Assembly: GCA_963716925.1 (NCBI GenBank)
Contig: CAVQUX010000018.1
Location: 372,001-436,000, forward strand
DNA from: DAISKN01 sp963716925
Lineage (GTDB): Bacteria > Acidobacteriota > Vicinamibacteria > Marinacidobacterales > SMYC01
Direction: 5' to 3'
DNA length: 64,000 bases
The notes beneath the pieces are model-generated. The model worked only from the letters and a program-made list of their open reading frames with translations. It was not told the DNA's origin and made no database searches. Within the stretch, counting starts at the first letter, position 1, and every line of letters starts with the position of its first letter. This document shows positions 17,785-26,930 of this stretch, one piece after another. Both the position numbers and the translations under genes were made by a program.

Positions 17785-20613
17785 TCAGGGGCGAGATATC
17801 GAGGCGACGGCGCGCCGGGTCGCCAGGGTGCGGGGATCCCTGGGGCCGAGGTGGGCCTCACGCCACTCGAGCGCGCTCAGGAGCAAGGGAAGCGCCTCGG
17901 CGCGGCGATCGCTGGTCGCGAGGGCGTTTCCCAGGAGGCATCGCGCACTGGCGAGGTCCGGGTGCCCGGCTGGGAAGTCTCGCTCCAGCCTCTCGATTCC
18001 AGCCCGCAGCTGGGCCTCGCCCTCCTCTTCGTGCCCCTCGGCCCAAAGGGCGGCCCCCAGGTGAGCGCGCGCGAGGACGATCGTGGGGTTGTCCGGGCCG
18101 ACGCCACGCTCGAGTGCCGAAACGGCCTTCTGACCGAGGGCCGCGGCGAGGGCGGTTTGACCGCGTCGCCGCGCCAGATCGCCTTGCGCATCGAGCGCCC
18201 GGCCGAGGAGGAGCTGAGTGCCGGCCGCGTCGCTGAACTCGCTCACGGCCTGCGTGAGCAGGGCGTCGGCTTCCGGAAGCCGTCCAGCTTCGAGCAGGAC
18301 GCTGCCCGCGTACAGGCGCGCGGTCGCGAGGTCGCGCGGCGTCGCCGCCTTCTCGGCGTCGAGCAGCGCTACCGCCTGGACGCAGTGGTCGACGGCCTCG
18401 GCCAGCCGGTGAGTGTGCGCCTCGATCATCCCTTGCCAGGCCAGGTCCAACGCCACCTGGAGGTGAGCGGGGCCGAAGCGCTCGCGGTGGATGGACAGGG
18501 CCTCGGCGATCTGCGGCAGCGCTGCCTCGGCGTCGCCCTGGCCGTCGAGCGCCCGGGCGAGGACGCGCAGAGACACGCCGAGGCGGTCGTGCCCCTCGCC
18601 CATAACGCGCCGCTGTCGCGCGACGACGTCCTCGGCGATCCCCCTGGCCTCCGCGAGGCGCCCCAGCGTCAGGAGGTAGCTCGCAAGGTTGTAACGAGCG
18701 TTCAGGGTGTGGGGGTGGTCGGGGCCATAGTGGTCGACGCGCCAGCCGGCCACCTGCTCCTGCAAGGCAGCGGCGTCAGCCAGGCGCTCGCCTCTGGCGT
18801 ACACGATGGCCAGACTCTCTCGGACGCCAACGGCCTCCTTGGAGTCGTCACCCTTCGTCTCGACGTAGATCGCCAGGGCTTGCTGGTCCAGGTTTTCGGC
18901 TTCGGCCAGGTCGTCACGGTTGCGTCTTACCCCCGCGAGGTCCCACAGCAGCTCGGCCACCTCCGCGCTGCGCTCGCCACGTTTTTCGCGCTGGATCGCG
19001 AGGGCGCGCTCGTAGAGCCCCGCCGCTTCGTCGAACTGACCGCTGTCGTAGGTCACGTCCGCGATCCGGGTCAGGGACTCGGCGACCGCCACGCTTCCCG
19101 GCCCCTCGATCTGTAGCTGCCTCTCGAGGTCCGCGCGCAGGAGCGGGAGGGCCTGTCCATAGTCGCCGAGCTGGAAGTAGACGTCGGCGATCAGCCGTGC
19201 CACCTCCGACTGCACCTCGGGCTGATCCTGGAGCTCCGTCCCGATGCGCTCCGCGCCCGCCTCGAGGAGCTCTCGCGCCGTGCGCTCCTCGCCCTTGGAC
19301 TCCGCCGGGTCGGAAGCCGCGAAGAGGCTCTTCAAGAAGTCCTTCACCGCCTCGGCCTTGCGCGCCTCGCGCTGGGCTCGGCGCGCCTGCGAGATCGTAC
19401 CCGCCAGCCCGGCGATCAGGGAGAGGACGAGAAGGGTCGCCACCGAGACTCCCAGACGGTGGCGCCGCACGAATTTCCGCGCCCGGTAGGCCAGGGTGTC
19501 ACCCCGCGCCGAGACCGGCAGCCCCTGGAGATGACGCCGGATGTCATTGGCCAGGGCGTCGGCGGACGGGTAGCGGCGCTCGGGCTCCTTCTGAAGCGCC
19601 TTGAGGACGATCCCGTCCAGGTCCCCGTGCAGCCCGCGTGCGCGGGCGCTCGGGCGCAGCGGCTCCTCCTCGAGGATCGCCCGCTCCAGCTCCGCCAGGG
19701 TGCTACCGGAGACCCGGTAGGGCCTCGCGCTCGTGAGCACCTCGTAGAGCAGCACTCCCAGCGCGTAGACGTCGGTGGCCGTGGTCACCGCGCCGCCCGT
19801 CACCTGCTCCGGCGCCGCGTACTCGGGCGTCATGGCTTGCAGCAGAGTTCGCGTCGCCGCCGGTGCCGTATCGGCGCTGTCCTCCAGGAGCTTGGCGATG
19901 CCGAAGTCCAGGAGCTTCACGCGCCCGTCGGAGCTCACCAGGACATTGGAAGGTTTGAGATCGCGGTGAACCACGAGGTTGCGGTGGGCATACTGCGCGG
20001 CGTCGCAGACTTCGAGGAACACGCGCAGCCTCGACTCGATCCCGAGTCGGCGCTCCTCGCAGTACGTGGTGATCGGTTGACCCTCCACGAGCTCCATGAC
20101 GAAGAAGGGGACTCCCTGCTCGGTGACGCCCCCGTCCAGCAGGCGAGCGATCGCCGGATGCTGGAGGCGGGCCAGAATCTGGCGCTCCTGAAGGAAGCGG
20201 CGTCGCGCCTCGCGGCTCTCCAGACCATGCCGCAGGAGCTTGATCGCGACCTGCTGCTCGAACTGCCCGTCGGCGCGCTCGGCGAGGTGGACGGTGCCCA
20301 TGCCGCCTTCGCCCAGCTCGGCGAGCAGCCGATAGGTTCCGACCATGCGTCCTGTCGGAGGGGCCTCCGCGTCGTACAGACCCTCGGACATCTCCGCGAC
20401 GAGTGGCGCGGCGCGCTCCCCGGCCGGAGTCTCGAGGAAGCCGCCGGCGCCCGCCTCCGCGGCCAGAAGCTCTTCGACCTGCCGCCGCAGGTCGGCATCG
20501 CTGCCGCAGGTCTCCTGGAGGTAGCGCTCGCGGGCGTGGAGAGGCAGGTCCAGCGCGCCGTCGAGAATGGTGCTGAGCCTCCTCCAGCGCGCGGGGTCGA
20601 GGGCCTCATCCAT
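17785..20613 (-). CDS. Ser/Thr protein kinase with transmembrane helix and TPR-like tail
   Basis: A 942-residue Hanks-type kinase. Glycine loop GEGGMG (101-106), K125 in VAIKLL, HRDLKPSN with catalytic D218, DFG D236, and APEQ are all intact, so it should be active. One transmembrane helix lies at ~388-406, separating the kinase from ~500 residues of tetratricopeptide-type repeats (PDHPHTLNARYNLASYLLTLGRLAEA and similar) predicted outside the cytoplasm. This kinase-TPR layout is common in Acidobacteriota and Planctomycetota. It lies 15 bp downstream of an ECF sigma factor gene, so the two form an operon and probably a signalling unit. Confidence 0.93.
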   Translation of the reverse strand: MDEALDPARWRRLSTILDGALDLPLHARERYLQETCGSDADLRRQVEELLAAEAGAGGFLETPAGERAAPLVAEMSEGLYDAEAPPTGRMVGTYRLLAELGEGGMGTVHLAERADGQFEQQVAIKLLRHGLESREARRRFLQERQILARLQHPAIARLLDGGVTEQGVPFFVMELVEGQPITTYCEERRLGIESRLRVFLEVCDAAQYAHRNLVVHRDLKPSNVLVSSDGRVKLLDFGIAKLLEDSADTAPAATRTLLQAMTPEYAAPEQVTGGAVTTATDVYALGVLLYEVLTSARPYRVSGSTLAELERAILEEEPLRPSARARGLHGDLDGIVLKALQKEPERRYPSADALANDIRRHLQGLPVSARGDTLAYRARKFVRRHRLGVSVATLLVLSLIAGLAGTISQARRAQREARKAEAVKDFLKSLFAASDPAESKGEERTARELLEAGAERIGTELQDQPEVQSEVARLIADVYFQLGDYGQALPLLRADLERQLQIEGPGSVAVAESLTRIADVTYDSGQFDEAAGLYERALAIQREKRGERSAEVAELLWDLAGVRRNRDDLAEAENLDQQALAIYVETKGDDSKEAVGVRESLAIVYARGERLADAAALQEQVAGWRVDHYGPDHPHTLNARYNLASYLLTLGRLAEARGIAEDVVARQRRVMGEGHDRLGVSLRVLARALDGQGDAEAALPQIAEALSIHRERFGPAHLQVALDLAWQGMIEAHTHRLAEAVDHCVQAVALLDAEKAATPRDLATARLYAGSVLLEAGRLPEADALLTQAVSEFSDAAGTQLLLGRALDAQGDLARRRGQTALAAALGQKAVSALERGVGPDNPTIVLARAHLGAALWAEGHEEEGEAQLRAGIERLERDFPAGHPDLASARCLLGNALATSDRRAEALPLLLSALEWREAHLGPRDPRTLATRRAVASISRP

Positions 20614-20628
20614 GGCGGTCTTCCGCGT

Positions 20629-21192
20629 TCAGGCGGAGCCTTCGCCCGCCAGCTCGCGGTAGAGGAATGCGCGCGCCTTCTGCCAGTCGCGTCGCACCGT
20701 GCGGGCCGTGATGCCCAGGGCCTCGGCCACTTCCTCCTCGGTCATGCCCCCGAAGTAGCGCCACTCCACGATGCGGGCCAGGCGCTCGTCCAGGGCCTCG
20801 AGCCGCGTCAGGGCGCGATCGATCGAGAGCATCTCGTCGGTGAGGCTCTCCATGGGGATGGCCTCGGCGTCGAAGGTCGCGGGTCGGCGGTCGCCGCCCC
20901 GTTTCACGGTCGCGCGCCTTCGAGCGTAATCGACGAGGATCTGCCGCATGGCCCGGGCGGCGAGGGCGAGGAAGTGCGCCCGGTCCTGGGCCGCAACCGG
21001 GCTCACCACGAGCTTGATGTAGGCCTCGTGGACGAGAGAGGTCGTGGTCAGGGTCTGCCCGGGTCGCAGCCGGCGGAGCTGTCCGCGGGCGAGACGCCGC
21101 AGCTCGTGGTACGCGGCCTCGAACGCTTGGGAGCAGGCGGTGGGGTTCCCTTGTCGCGAGGCGCTCAGCACCGCTGAAAACTCGCTGACCAT
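20629..21192 (-). CDS. ECF-type RNA polymerase sigma factor, TIGR02999 group
   Basis: A 187-residue sigma factor. Region 2 is YHELRRLARGQLRRLR with the group-specific TLTTTSLVHEAYIKL and HFLALAARAMRQILVDYARRR; region 4 is an HTH ending GGMTEEEVAEALGITARTVRRDW. This subgroup is expanded in Planctomycetota and Acidobacteriota and is habitually encoded beside Ser/Thr kinases rather than anti-sigma factors, as here. Activity may therefore be controlled by phosphorylation (family knowledge plus inference). Confidence 0.92.
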   Translation of the reverse strand: MVSEFSAVLSASRQGNPTACSQAFEAAYHELRRLARGQLRRLRPGQTLTTTSLVHEAYIKLVVSPVAAQDRAHFLALAARAMRQILVDYARRRATVKRGGDRRPATFDAEAIPMESLTDEMLSIDRALTRLEALDERLARIVEWRYFGGMTEEEVAEALGITARTVRRDWQKARAFLYRELAGEGSA

Positions 21193-21422
21193 GACGTTTG
21201 TAAAATGGAAGGATAGGAGAAATCATCGTTCTCGGACAAGTGGGCAGGGCGCAGGGGTTGGTTTGCGTCAGTAGAGGAGCTCGGAGGCCGCAATCGACCT
21301 TCAGGCGCGAGTAGGGCCTGCCTCCAGCCGGTACCGAAGGGATGAAGGACGGTCAGCGCGCTGAAGCGCGCCGGGTCGCGTTCAAGGGCACACCGTGACG
21401 GGCGCTCCATACGAATTATTGA

Positions 21423-21611
21423 TGTCAATTGGTGCAGATCTTAAGCGGAGCGATTGAGGGGAACGTGGGCGCGTATGTCCAGGAATTCACCTCTGTGAAC
21501 GAGTCGGGTTACTACAGGTTGATTGGGGAGACCGACCGGAACGTGCCGGGAATGTCGGGGGTTCCGTTCATCGTGTTTACAAACCCCGTGTGGATAACTG
21601 TGCAGCCGTAG
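21423..21611 (+). pseudogene. Possible C-terminal fragment of a secreted protein
   Basis: About 60 codons with a protein-like composition, ending ESGYYRLIGETDRN, FIVFTNPVWITVQP. The pattern of a strand, 'YYRL-G', then 'FTNPVW' at the very end resembles the C-termini of secreted PHP/phosphoesterase-type enzymes. There is no ribosome binding site and no upstream coding continuation, so it reads as a remnant. Weak assignment. Confidence 0.3.
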
Positions 21612-21616
21612 TTCAG

Positions 21617-21730
21617 GGAGACCCTCCGCCGGCTTTTCTCGAAATTGGTCAACGCACCGGGCGAGATGTCGATGAGTTTGGCGAGCATTTTCTGGCGCAT
21701 CCGGTTCTTCTTCCGCGGCAAGGCACGAAT
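21617..21730 (-). pseudogene. XRE-type helix-turn-helix remnant
   Basis: About 38 codons reading GIRALPRKKNRMRQKML, AKLIDISPGALTNFEKSRRR, which matches the start of an XRE/Cro-cI HTH domain (RALRKKxGMxQKxLAKLIxISPGxLTNFEKGRRR type). Homology stops abruptly after VSL and the remaining regulator is absent. A truncated phage-like or toxin-antitoxin-type repressor is the likely origin. Confidence 0.4.
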
Positions 21731-21991
21731 GCCGCTGCCGACGTCCACAAGAGGCCGCTTCTTCGTCCGAAGATGCAGTACAACCGCATGCCGCGATTCT
21801 CTGAGCGAGACGCTCTTTCCGCCATCGTCTTTTGGGGCTCGCTGGTCTGTTAGTTGGTGGGCTTGTCCTGAACCCTGAAGAGACGAAATTTGTCCTCCAG
21901 GTAGTATTCTTGCTTCTGGCAACGATGGTTGTCCTCAGCAGACCATTCTGGTTTCTGGGAGGCGTAGGCGCTCTCTGAATTCACATCGGAA

Positions 21992-23572
21992 TCACAGGTA
22001 CTGAGAAGAGCGGGACGCCTTCCGACTCTTACTCAAGTAGTGTCTTCGGTTGCGTAAAGCTTGCGGCGTTGGGAACTCTCGCGACGTTCTCGGGAACGCT
22101 ACGCAAGGATTCTCTCTGACCACCCGAGCGGGCTCGACGCCGGTCAGCTTGGCGGGAAGGCCCTGGAGGTCGACGGTGAACCGCTCGTGGTCGATACCGA
22201 AGAGGTGCAGGAGTGTCGCCTGGAAGTCCCGGATGTGCACAGGGTCTCTAATAATGTTGTAGGAGAACTCGTCGGTCTCGCCATAGACGACGCCCCCCTT
22301 GACCCCGCCGCCCGCCATCCAGAGGCTGAAGCACCGGGGATGATGGTCGCGGCCGTAGTCGGTGGCGGTGAGCTTCCCCTGGGAGTAGATCGTCCGGCCG
22401 AACTCGCCGCCCCAGATGACGAGGGTGTCCTCGAAGAGGCCACGGTCCTTGAGATCCTGGACGAGAGCCCAGGAGGCTCGATCGACGTCCTGCGACTGGG
22501 CGGGGAGCACCTCGGGCGCGAAGGCATGGACGTCCCACCCGCGGTGATAGATCTGGACGAACCGAACGCCGCGCTCGACGAGCCGCCGCGCCATGAGTGC
22601 CGCGTTCTGGAACGAGCCGGGCACCTTCACTTCTTCGCCCCATCGCTCGAAGGTGCTCAGAGGCTCGCTCGCAAGATCCGCCATCTCCGGCACCGAGGAC
22701 TGCATGCGGAAGGCCATCTCGTATTGCGCGATCCGGGCGAGCGTCTCCGAGCTTCCAATCCTCTCGTGCTCGATCTGGTTCAGCTCGGCGAGCCCATCGA
22801 GCATCCTCCGCCGGACGTCACGGGTCACCCCCTCGGGATCGCTCAGATAGAGCACCGGGTCTCGGCCGGCGCGCAGGCCGACGCCCGCGTACTCGGGAGA
22901 GAGAAAGCCGGAGCTCCACAGTTTCGCGGAGATGGCCTGAGTGTTCGCCTTGGGGTGGCTCTGCTTCGCGTTCATCACCACGAACGTCGGGAGATCGCGG
23001 TTCATGCTCCCGAGCCCGTAGGCGATCCACGACCCGATACAGGGACGGCCGGGCTGCTCCTGGCCGGTCTGGATGAAAGTGATCCCGGGCTCGTGGTTGA
23101 TCGCCTCGGTGTGCATCGAGCGGATGATGGTGATGTCGTCGACCATCTTCGCGGTATGGGGCAGGAGCTCGGAAACCCAAGCGCCGCTCTGACCGTGTTG
23201 CGCGAACGGAAAGACCGAGGGAGCGATGGGAAAGCGCGCCTGCCCGGAGGTCATCGTCGTCACCCGCTGACCCTGACGCACCGATTCCGGAAGGTCCTTG
23301 TCGTACCAATCCTTCATCTGCGGCTTGTAGTCGAGCAGATCCATCTGCGGCGGCGCGCCCATCATGTGAAGGTAGATGCAGCGTTTCGCCCTCGGGGCGA
23401 AGTGCGGAAGGGACGGAAGGCCGCCGAAGGATTCCTCCTGTCGATGCATGGCGAAGCCGTCCTCGGCAAAGAGGTTGGCAAGGGCGATGCCTCCGATGCC
23501 CTTGGCCATCCTGCCGAAGAATTGCCTCCGGGTCTCCGCGAGGATGGCGTCCTTTATCGGATGAAGCGTCAC
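21992..23572 (-). CDS. DUF1501 (sulfatase-like) protein, C-terminus frameshifted
   Basis: A DUF1501 protein with an RRQFFGRMAKGIGGIALANL Tat-like N-terminus, YLHMMGAPPQMDLLDYKP, and the blocks WGGEFGRT, GRDHHPRCFSLWMAGGG and LLHLFGIDH. The normal family ending is RVVREILA-stop. Here one extra base at about 22111 replaces it by a 35-residue read-through to 21992; in the other frame ILA and a TAG stop (22099-22101) are still present. The protein is therefore effectively complete. It starts at a GTG overlapping the DUF1553 stop (GTGA). DUF1501/DUF1553 pairs are thought to act on sulfated or complex polysaccharides outside the cytoplasm, but no reaction is proven. Confidence 0.88.
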   Translation of the reverse strand: MTLHPIKDAILAETRRQFFGRMAKGIGGIALANLFAEDGFAMHRQEESFGGLPSLPHFAPRAKRCIYLHMMGAPPQMDLLDYKPQMKDWYDKDLPESVRQGQRVTTMTSGQARFPIAPSVFPFAQHGQSGAWVSELLPHTAKMVDDITIIRSMHTEAINHEPGITFIQTGQEQPGRPCIGSWIAYGLGSMNRDLPTFVVMNAKQSHPKANTQAISAKLWSSGFLSPEYAGVGLRAGRDPVLYLSDPEGVTRDVRRRMLDGLAELNQIEHERIGSSETLARIAQYEMAFRMQSSVPEMADLASEPLSTFERWGEEVKVPGSFQNAALMARRLVERGVRFVQIYHRGWDVHAFAPEVLPAQSQDVDRASWALVQDLKDRGLFEDTLVIWGGEFGRTIYSQGKLTATDYGRDHHPRCFSLWMAGGGVKGGVVYGETDEFSYNIIRDPVHIRDFQATLLHLFGIDHERFTVDLQGLPAKLTGVEPARVVRENPCVAFPRTSREFPTPQALRNRRHYLSKSRKASRSSQYL

Positions 23573-26500
23573 TTGTTCAATACCTCGTCCAGGTTCAAGA
23601 GCTCGCTCACGAGCATCGTCCAGGCCGCGGACTCGGCGCCGGGCAGCGCTTCGTCGGCCGGCGAATCACCGACGTCGAGGAGTTTCCGAGCCTCCTCGGG
23701 GCTCGCGCGGTACGAACCGAGAAACGCATCGTAAGAGCTCTTCGCCACCGCGCGTTCCTTTTCCTCGAGAGGGCGGGCCAGGAGTCGCGCGGTCACGTAG
23801 TCGAGCCGCGCCTCGAACCCGTCGCCCGCCTCGCGCATCGCCTTCTGCGCGAGGTAGCGCGACGCCTCGACGAACTGTGTGTCGTTCATCGTGACCAGCG
23901 CCTGCAGCGGGGTGTTGGTGCGCTCGCGCTCGACCGTGGCATGCTCCCGCGTCGGCGCATTGAAGATGTCCATCGAGGCCGGCGGCGCCGATCGTTTCCA
24001 GAAGGTATAGAGGCTGCGCCGGTAGAGCTTGTCTCCGGAATCCTGCTTGTAGACCCGCGTATTGCTCTGGGGCATGGCTACCATCTCCCAGACGCCTGCC
24101 GGCTGATAGGGCTTCACGCTCGGACCGCCGATCTCTCGAACGAGAAGATCGCTCGCGGCCAGAGCGTAGTCGCGGATCATCTCGGCATCCATACGGAAGC
24201 GTGGCCCTCTCGAGAGAAGGCGGTTCTCGGGATCCCGGTCGAGCTTCACCTTCGTCGCCTGCGCCGACTGGCGATAGGTGGAGGAGCTGACGAGCAGGCG
24301 GAAGAACCGCTTCGTGTCCCAGCCCGATTGACGGAACTCGCTCGCGAGCCAGTCGAGGAGCTCGGGGTGGGAGGGCGGCTCGCCCTGGGTGCCGAAATCC
24401 TCGCCGGTCTTCACCAGGCCGGTCCCGAACACCTGTTGCCAGTACCGGTTGACGACCACCCGGCTGGTCAACGGATTGGCCTCGTCCACGAGCCATCGCG
24501 CGAGCCCCATCCGGTTGCGCGGCAACGATTGGGACATGGGAGGCAGGACCGCGGGTGTGCCGGCCGGAACGCGCTCCCGGGGCTGGTCGTACATGCCGCG
24601 GAACAAGACGTGCGCTTCGGGCTCCGTGTCGGGTCGTTCCCGCATGACCTCCGAGATGCCGCTCCGACGCCGGATCTCGCGCCACTCTCGATCGATTTGG
24701 TTCTCGAGCGCCGTCAGCCGGCGGAGCTCCTCGTCCTCGACGGCGAGGTAATAGAGACGGAGCGCTTCGCGCTCCTCGGCGTCGAGCTCCTCTTGTGCCT
24801 TGCTTCGCGCCCGCTGAAGGACGGGCCACCGGGAGACGACCTTGGCCTCCTGCGCCGTGATCCGCCCCTTGAAGACACGCAGATCCGCGATGCCGCCACC
24901 CGAAAAGTATCGAGCCTGAAGGCCGTCGGGAGGGCTGTCGACGATCCCGTGCCCCAGGTAGAGAGGCCGCTTCGTCTGGATGCTGCCTTGGACCGACGCG
25001 AAGAACTCGCTTCCTTCGACCTCGATGGACTCGCCATTTCGGTAGACACCGAGGCCCGCACGCTCGCCGGACCCGTCATACGTCACCACGACGTGCGTCC
25101 ATTCGCCCGCGGGCAGACGCTTGGTGTTGATCGGGAAGACGGTGACGCTCCTTTCCTCTCCTTCGGCCCGCTCGTCGCCCGTCATGCGAAACGTAAGCAG
25201 CCGACCTCCGATGCCCATCGACCATCCCCGCATGCCGTCGTCGGGGTCATCCTGGCCGGCCACGACGAAGTCGCCTTCGTCCGCGGGGTGATACACCCAG
25301 AGCGACAAGGAGAAGGGCGTATCGCGGTAGAGCGGGAGCGAGGGAAGCTCCGCCCACGAACGCTCCCCGAACCTCAGCGCGGGCTGCCCGCCCGGTCCTT
25401 CGCCGACCGCCGCTCCCTCGTGAAGGATGACCGCCGTGCGTTTTCCCTCGATCTCGACCGAAGGCATCCCGTCCAGCCGGAGCGTCATCAGCACCGCCGA
25501 CGCCTCGAGCGGGCTCGTAAGCGAACCGTATTGCCCGCTCGCCAGCCACGCCGCGAACGCCTCGTCGACGGCGGCCGGGCGTTCGTCGATCTTGGCGTCG
25601 GTCTCCGACGCGAGCTTTCGGAGCTCCTGCCAGCGATCGCGATCCTCGTCCCCCGGCACGACGAGGACCGGGGGGGGATCGGAGACGTTTCCGTCCATAA
25701 CGTACTGCGTCGTGTTCCGGAAAAACGCCGTCAGGGCGTAGAACTCCCGCTGCGCGATGGGGTCGAACTTGTGATCGTGGCAGGTCGCGCATCCGGCGGT
25801 GAGCCCCAGAAACACGCTGGCGGTGGTGTCCGCGCGGTCCTTGGCGTAGATCGCTTCGTATTCCTCGGGTATGGCCCCGCCTTCGTTGGTGGTGATGTTA
25901 TTGCGGTGGAACCCGGTCGCGATCAGCTGGTCGAGGGTCGGGTTCGGCAACAGATCGCCGGCGATCTGCTCGACCGTGAACTCGTCGAAAGGTTTGTTGT
26001 CGTTGTAGGCGTCGATCACCCAATCGCGATAGAAGTACATCTCGCGATAGTTGTCGATGTGAATGCCGTGGGTATCTCCGTAGCGGGCGGCATCGAGCCA
26101 GTAGCGGGCGCGATGCTCACCCCAATGTTTGGAATCGAGGAGCTTGTCGACGAGTTTTTCGTAGGCCGCGTCGGAGGTGTCGCTCAAGAAGCCCGCGAGC
26201 GTTCCGGGGTCGGGAGGAAGTCCCGTGAGATCGAGCGCCACCCGTCGGGCGAGCGTGCGGCGGTCGGCTTCGGAGCTCGGCGCGAGACCTTCCGCCTCGA
26301 GCCGGGCGAGCACGAAGCGGTCGATCGGGTTTTTGACCCAGGCCTCGTCGGTGACGGCCGGAGGGTCGACACGCCGCACGGGCTTGAACGACCAGTGCTG
26401 GTCCCAAGACGCCCCCTCGTCGATCCACCGGCGCAGAAGCTCTATCTGCTCCGCCGACAGCGTCTTTTTGGATAGCCTGGGCGGCGGCATTCGTTTCGCG

Positions 26501-26790
26501 TCGCTTTCATGGGAGATGCGCTGATAGAGGAGGCTCGCCTTCGGGTCCCCGGGGACGATCGTCCTGCCGCCAGGACGCTCGGCGAAGGCGCCGTCCTCGG
26601 TGTCGAGTCGGAGCTTGGCCTGACGGGTGCGCTGATCGGGACCATGGCACTGAAAGCAGTTGTCGGCGAGGATGGGGCGAACCTGCCGCTGGAAATTGAC
26701 GGGTTTCGGTGTGTCCGATACCTGAGCGGAAGTCCACGAGGCTCCGATCAGAAAGAGAGCGGAAGCTGCAAGACATCGACGAAGGATCAT
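23569..26790 (-). CDS. PSCyt1/PSCyt2 (DUF1549/DUF1553) cytochrome-like protein with LamG domain
   Basis: A 1073-residue exported protein: signal peptide 1-22, a planctomycete-type cytochrome C motif (C45-F-Q-C48-H49), DUF1549 with a second CxxCH (GCATCHDHKFDP), a LamG/concanavalin-like insert in the middle (around residues 440-620; RLLTFRMTGDERAEG, WTHVVVTYDG), and DUF1553 at the end (NPLTSRVVVNRYWQQVFG, NAPTREHATVERERTNTPLQ). Start moved to ATG 26790, where the signal peptide begins. Cotranscribed with the DUF1501 gene. Confidence 0.92.
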   Translation of the reverse strand: MILRRCLAASALFLIGASWTSAQVSDTPKPVNFQRQVRPILADNCFQCHGPDQRTRQAKLRLDTEDGAFAERPGGRTIVPGDPKASLLYQRISHESDAKRMPPPRLSKKTLSAEQIELLRRWIDEGASWDQHWSFKPVRRVDPPAVTDEAWVKNPIDRFVLARLEAEGLAPSSEADRRTLARRVALDLTGLPPDPGTLAGFLSDTSDAAYEKLVDKLLDSKHWGEHRARYWLDAARYGDTHGIHIDNYREMYFYRDWVIDAYNDNKPFDEFTVEQIAGDLLPNPTLDQLIATGFHRNNITTNEGGAIPEEYEAIYAKDRADTTASVFLGLTAGCATCHDHKFDPIAQREFYALTAFFRNTTQYVMDGNVSDPPPVLVVPGDEDRDRWQELRKLASETDAKIDERPAAVDEAFAAWLASGQYGSLTSPLEASAVLMTLRLDGMPSVEIEGKRTAVILHEGAAVGEGPGGQPALRFGERSWAELPSLPLYRDTPFSLSLWVYHPADEGDFVVAGQDDPDDGMRGWSMGIGGRLLTFRMTGDERAEGEERSVTVFPINTKRLPAGEWTHVVVTYDGSGERAGLGVYRNGESIEVEGSEFFASVQGSIQTKRPLYLGHGIVDSPPDGLQARYFSGGGIADLRVFKGRITAQEAKVVSRWPVLQRARSKAQEELDAEEREALRLYYLAVEDEELRRLTALENQIDREWREIRRRSGISEVMRERPDTEPEAHVLFRGMYDQPRERVPAGTPAVLPPMSQSLPRNRMGLARWLVDEANPLTSRVVVNRYWQQVFGTGLVKTGEDFGTQGEPPSHPELLDWLASEFRQSGWDTKRFFRLLVSSSTYRQSAQATKVKLDRDPENRLLSRGPRFRMDAEMIRDYALAASDLLVREIGGPSVKPYQPAGVWEMVAMPQSNTRVYKQDSGDKLYRRSLYTFWKRSAPPASMDIFNAPTREHATVERERTNTPLQALVTMNDTQFVEASRYLAQKAMREAGDGFEARLDYVTARLLARPLEEKERAVAKSSYDAFLGSYRASPEEARKLLDVGDSPADEALPGAESAAWTMLVSELLNLDEVLNK

Positions 26791-26930
26791 CAACGCGCCC
26801 GGGTGCTCAGAGCATTCGTATACAGTCCATTCCCACGCTGTGTCAATGGCTTGGCGGGGAAGCATCCTCGGGATTCGACGAGCGACCAGCGACATCTCAC
26901 TATAAAGTGCAACTCAGGTTAGGATTTACC

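Larger units (their letters stand above)
21193..21991. other. Decayed intergenic stretch of ~0.8 kb
   Basis: No convincing intact gene on either strand. Base composition is less GC-rich than the flanks and stops are frequent in all frames. It holds two short coding remnants listed separately, one on each strand, and the aberrant C-terminal read-through of the DUF1501 gene runs into its right end. No IS ends, tRNA or obvious direct repeats were found at the borders. Confidence 0.5.

Noticed and set aside
21429..21853. Plus-strand ORFs at 21590-21878 as genes
   Set aside because: They are antisense to the HTH remnant and show no protein-like pattern.
22061..23734. 557-codon plus-strand frame opposite DUF1501
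   Set aside because: No recognisable domain; composition typical of antisense GC-rich frames.
23941..26475. 844-codon plus-strand open frame opposite the DUF1553 gene
   Set aside because: No homology pattern and low-complexity composition; the minus-strand gene shows cytochrome motifs and signal peptide.
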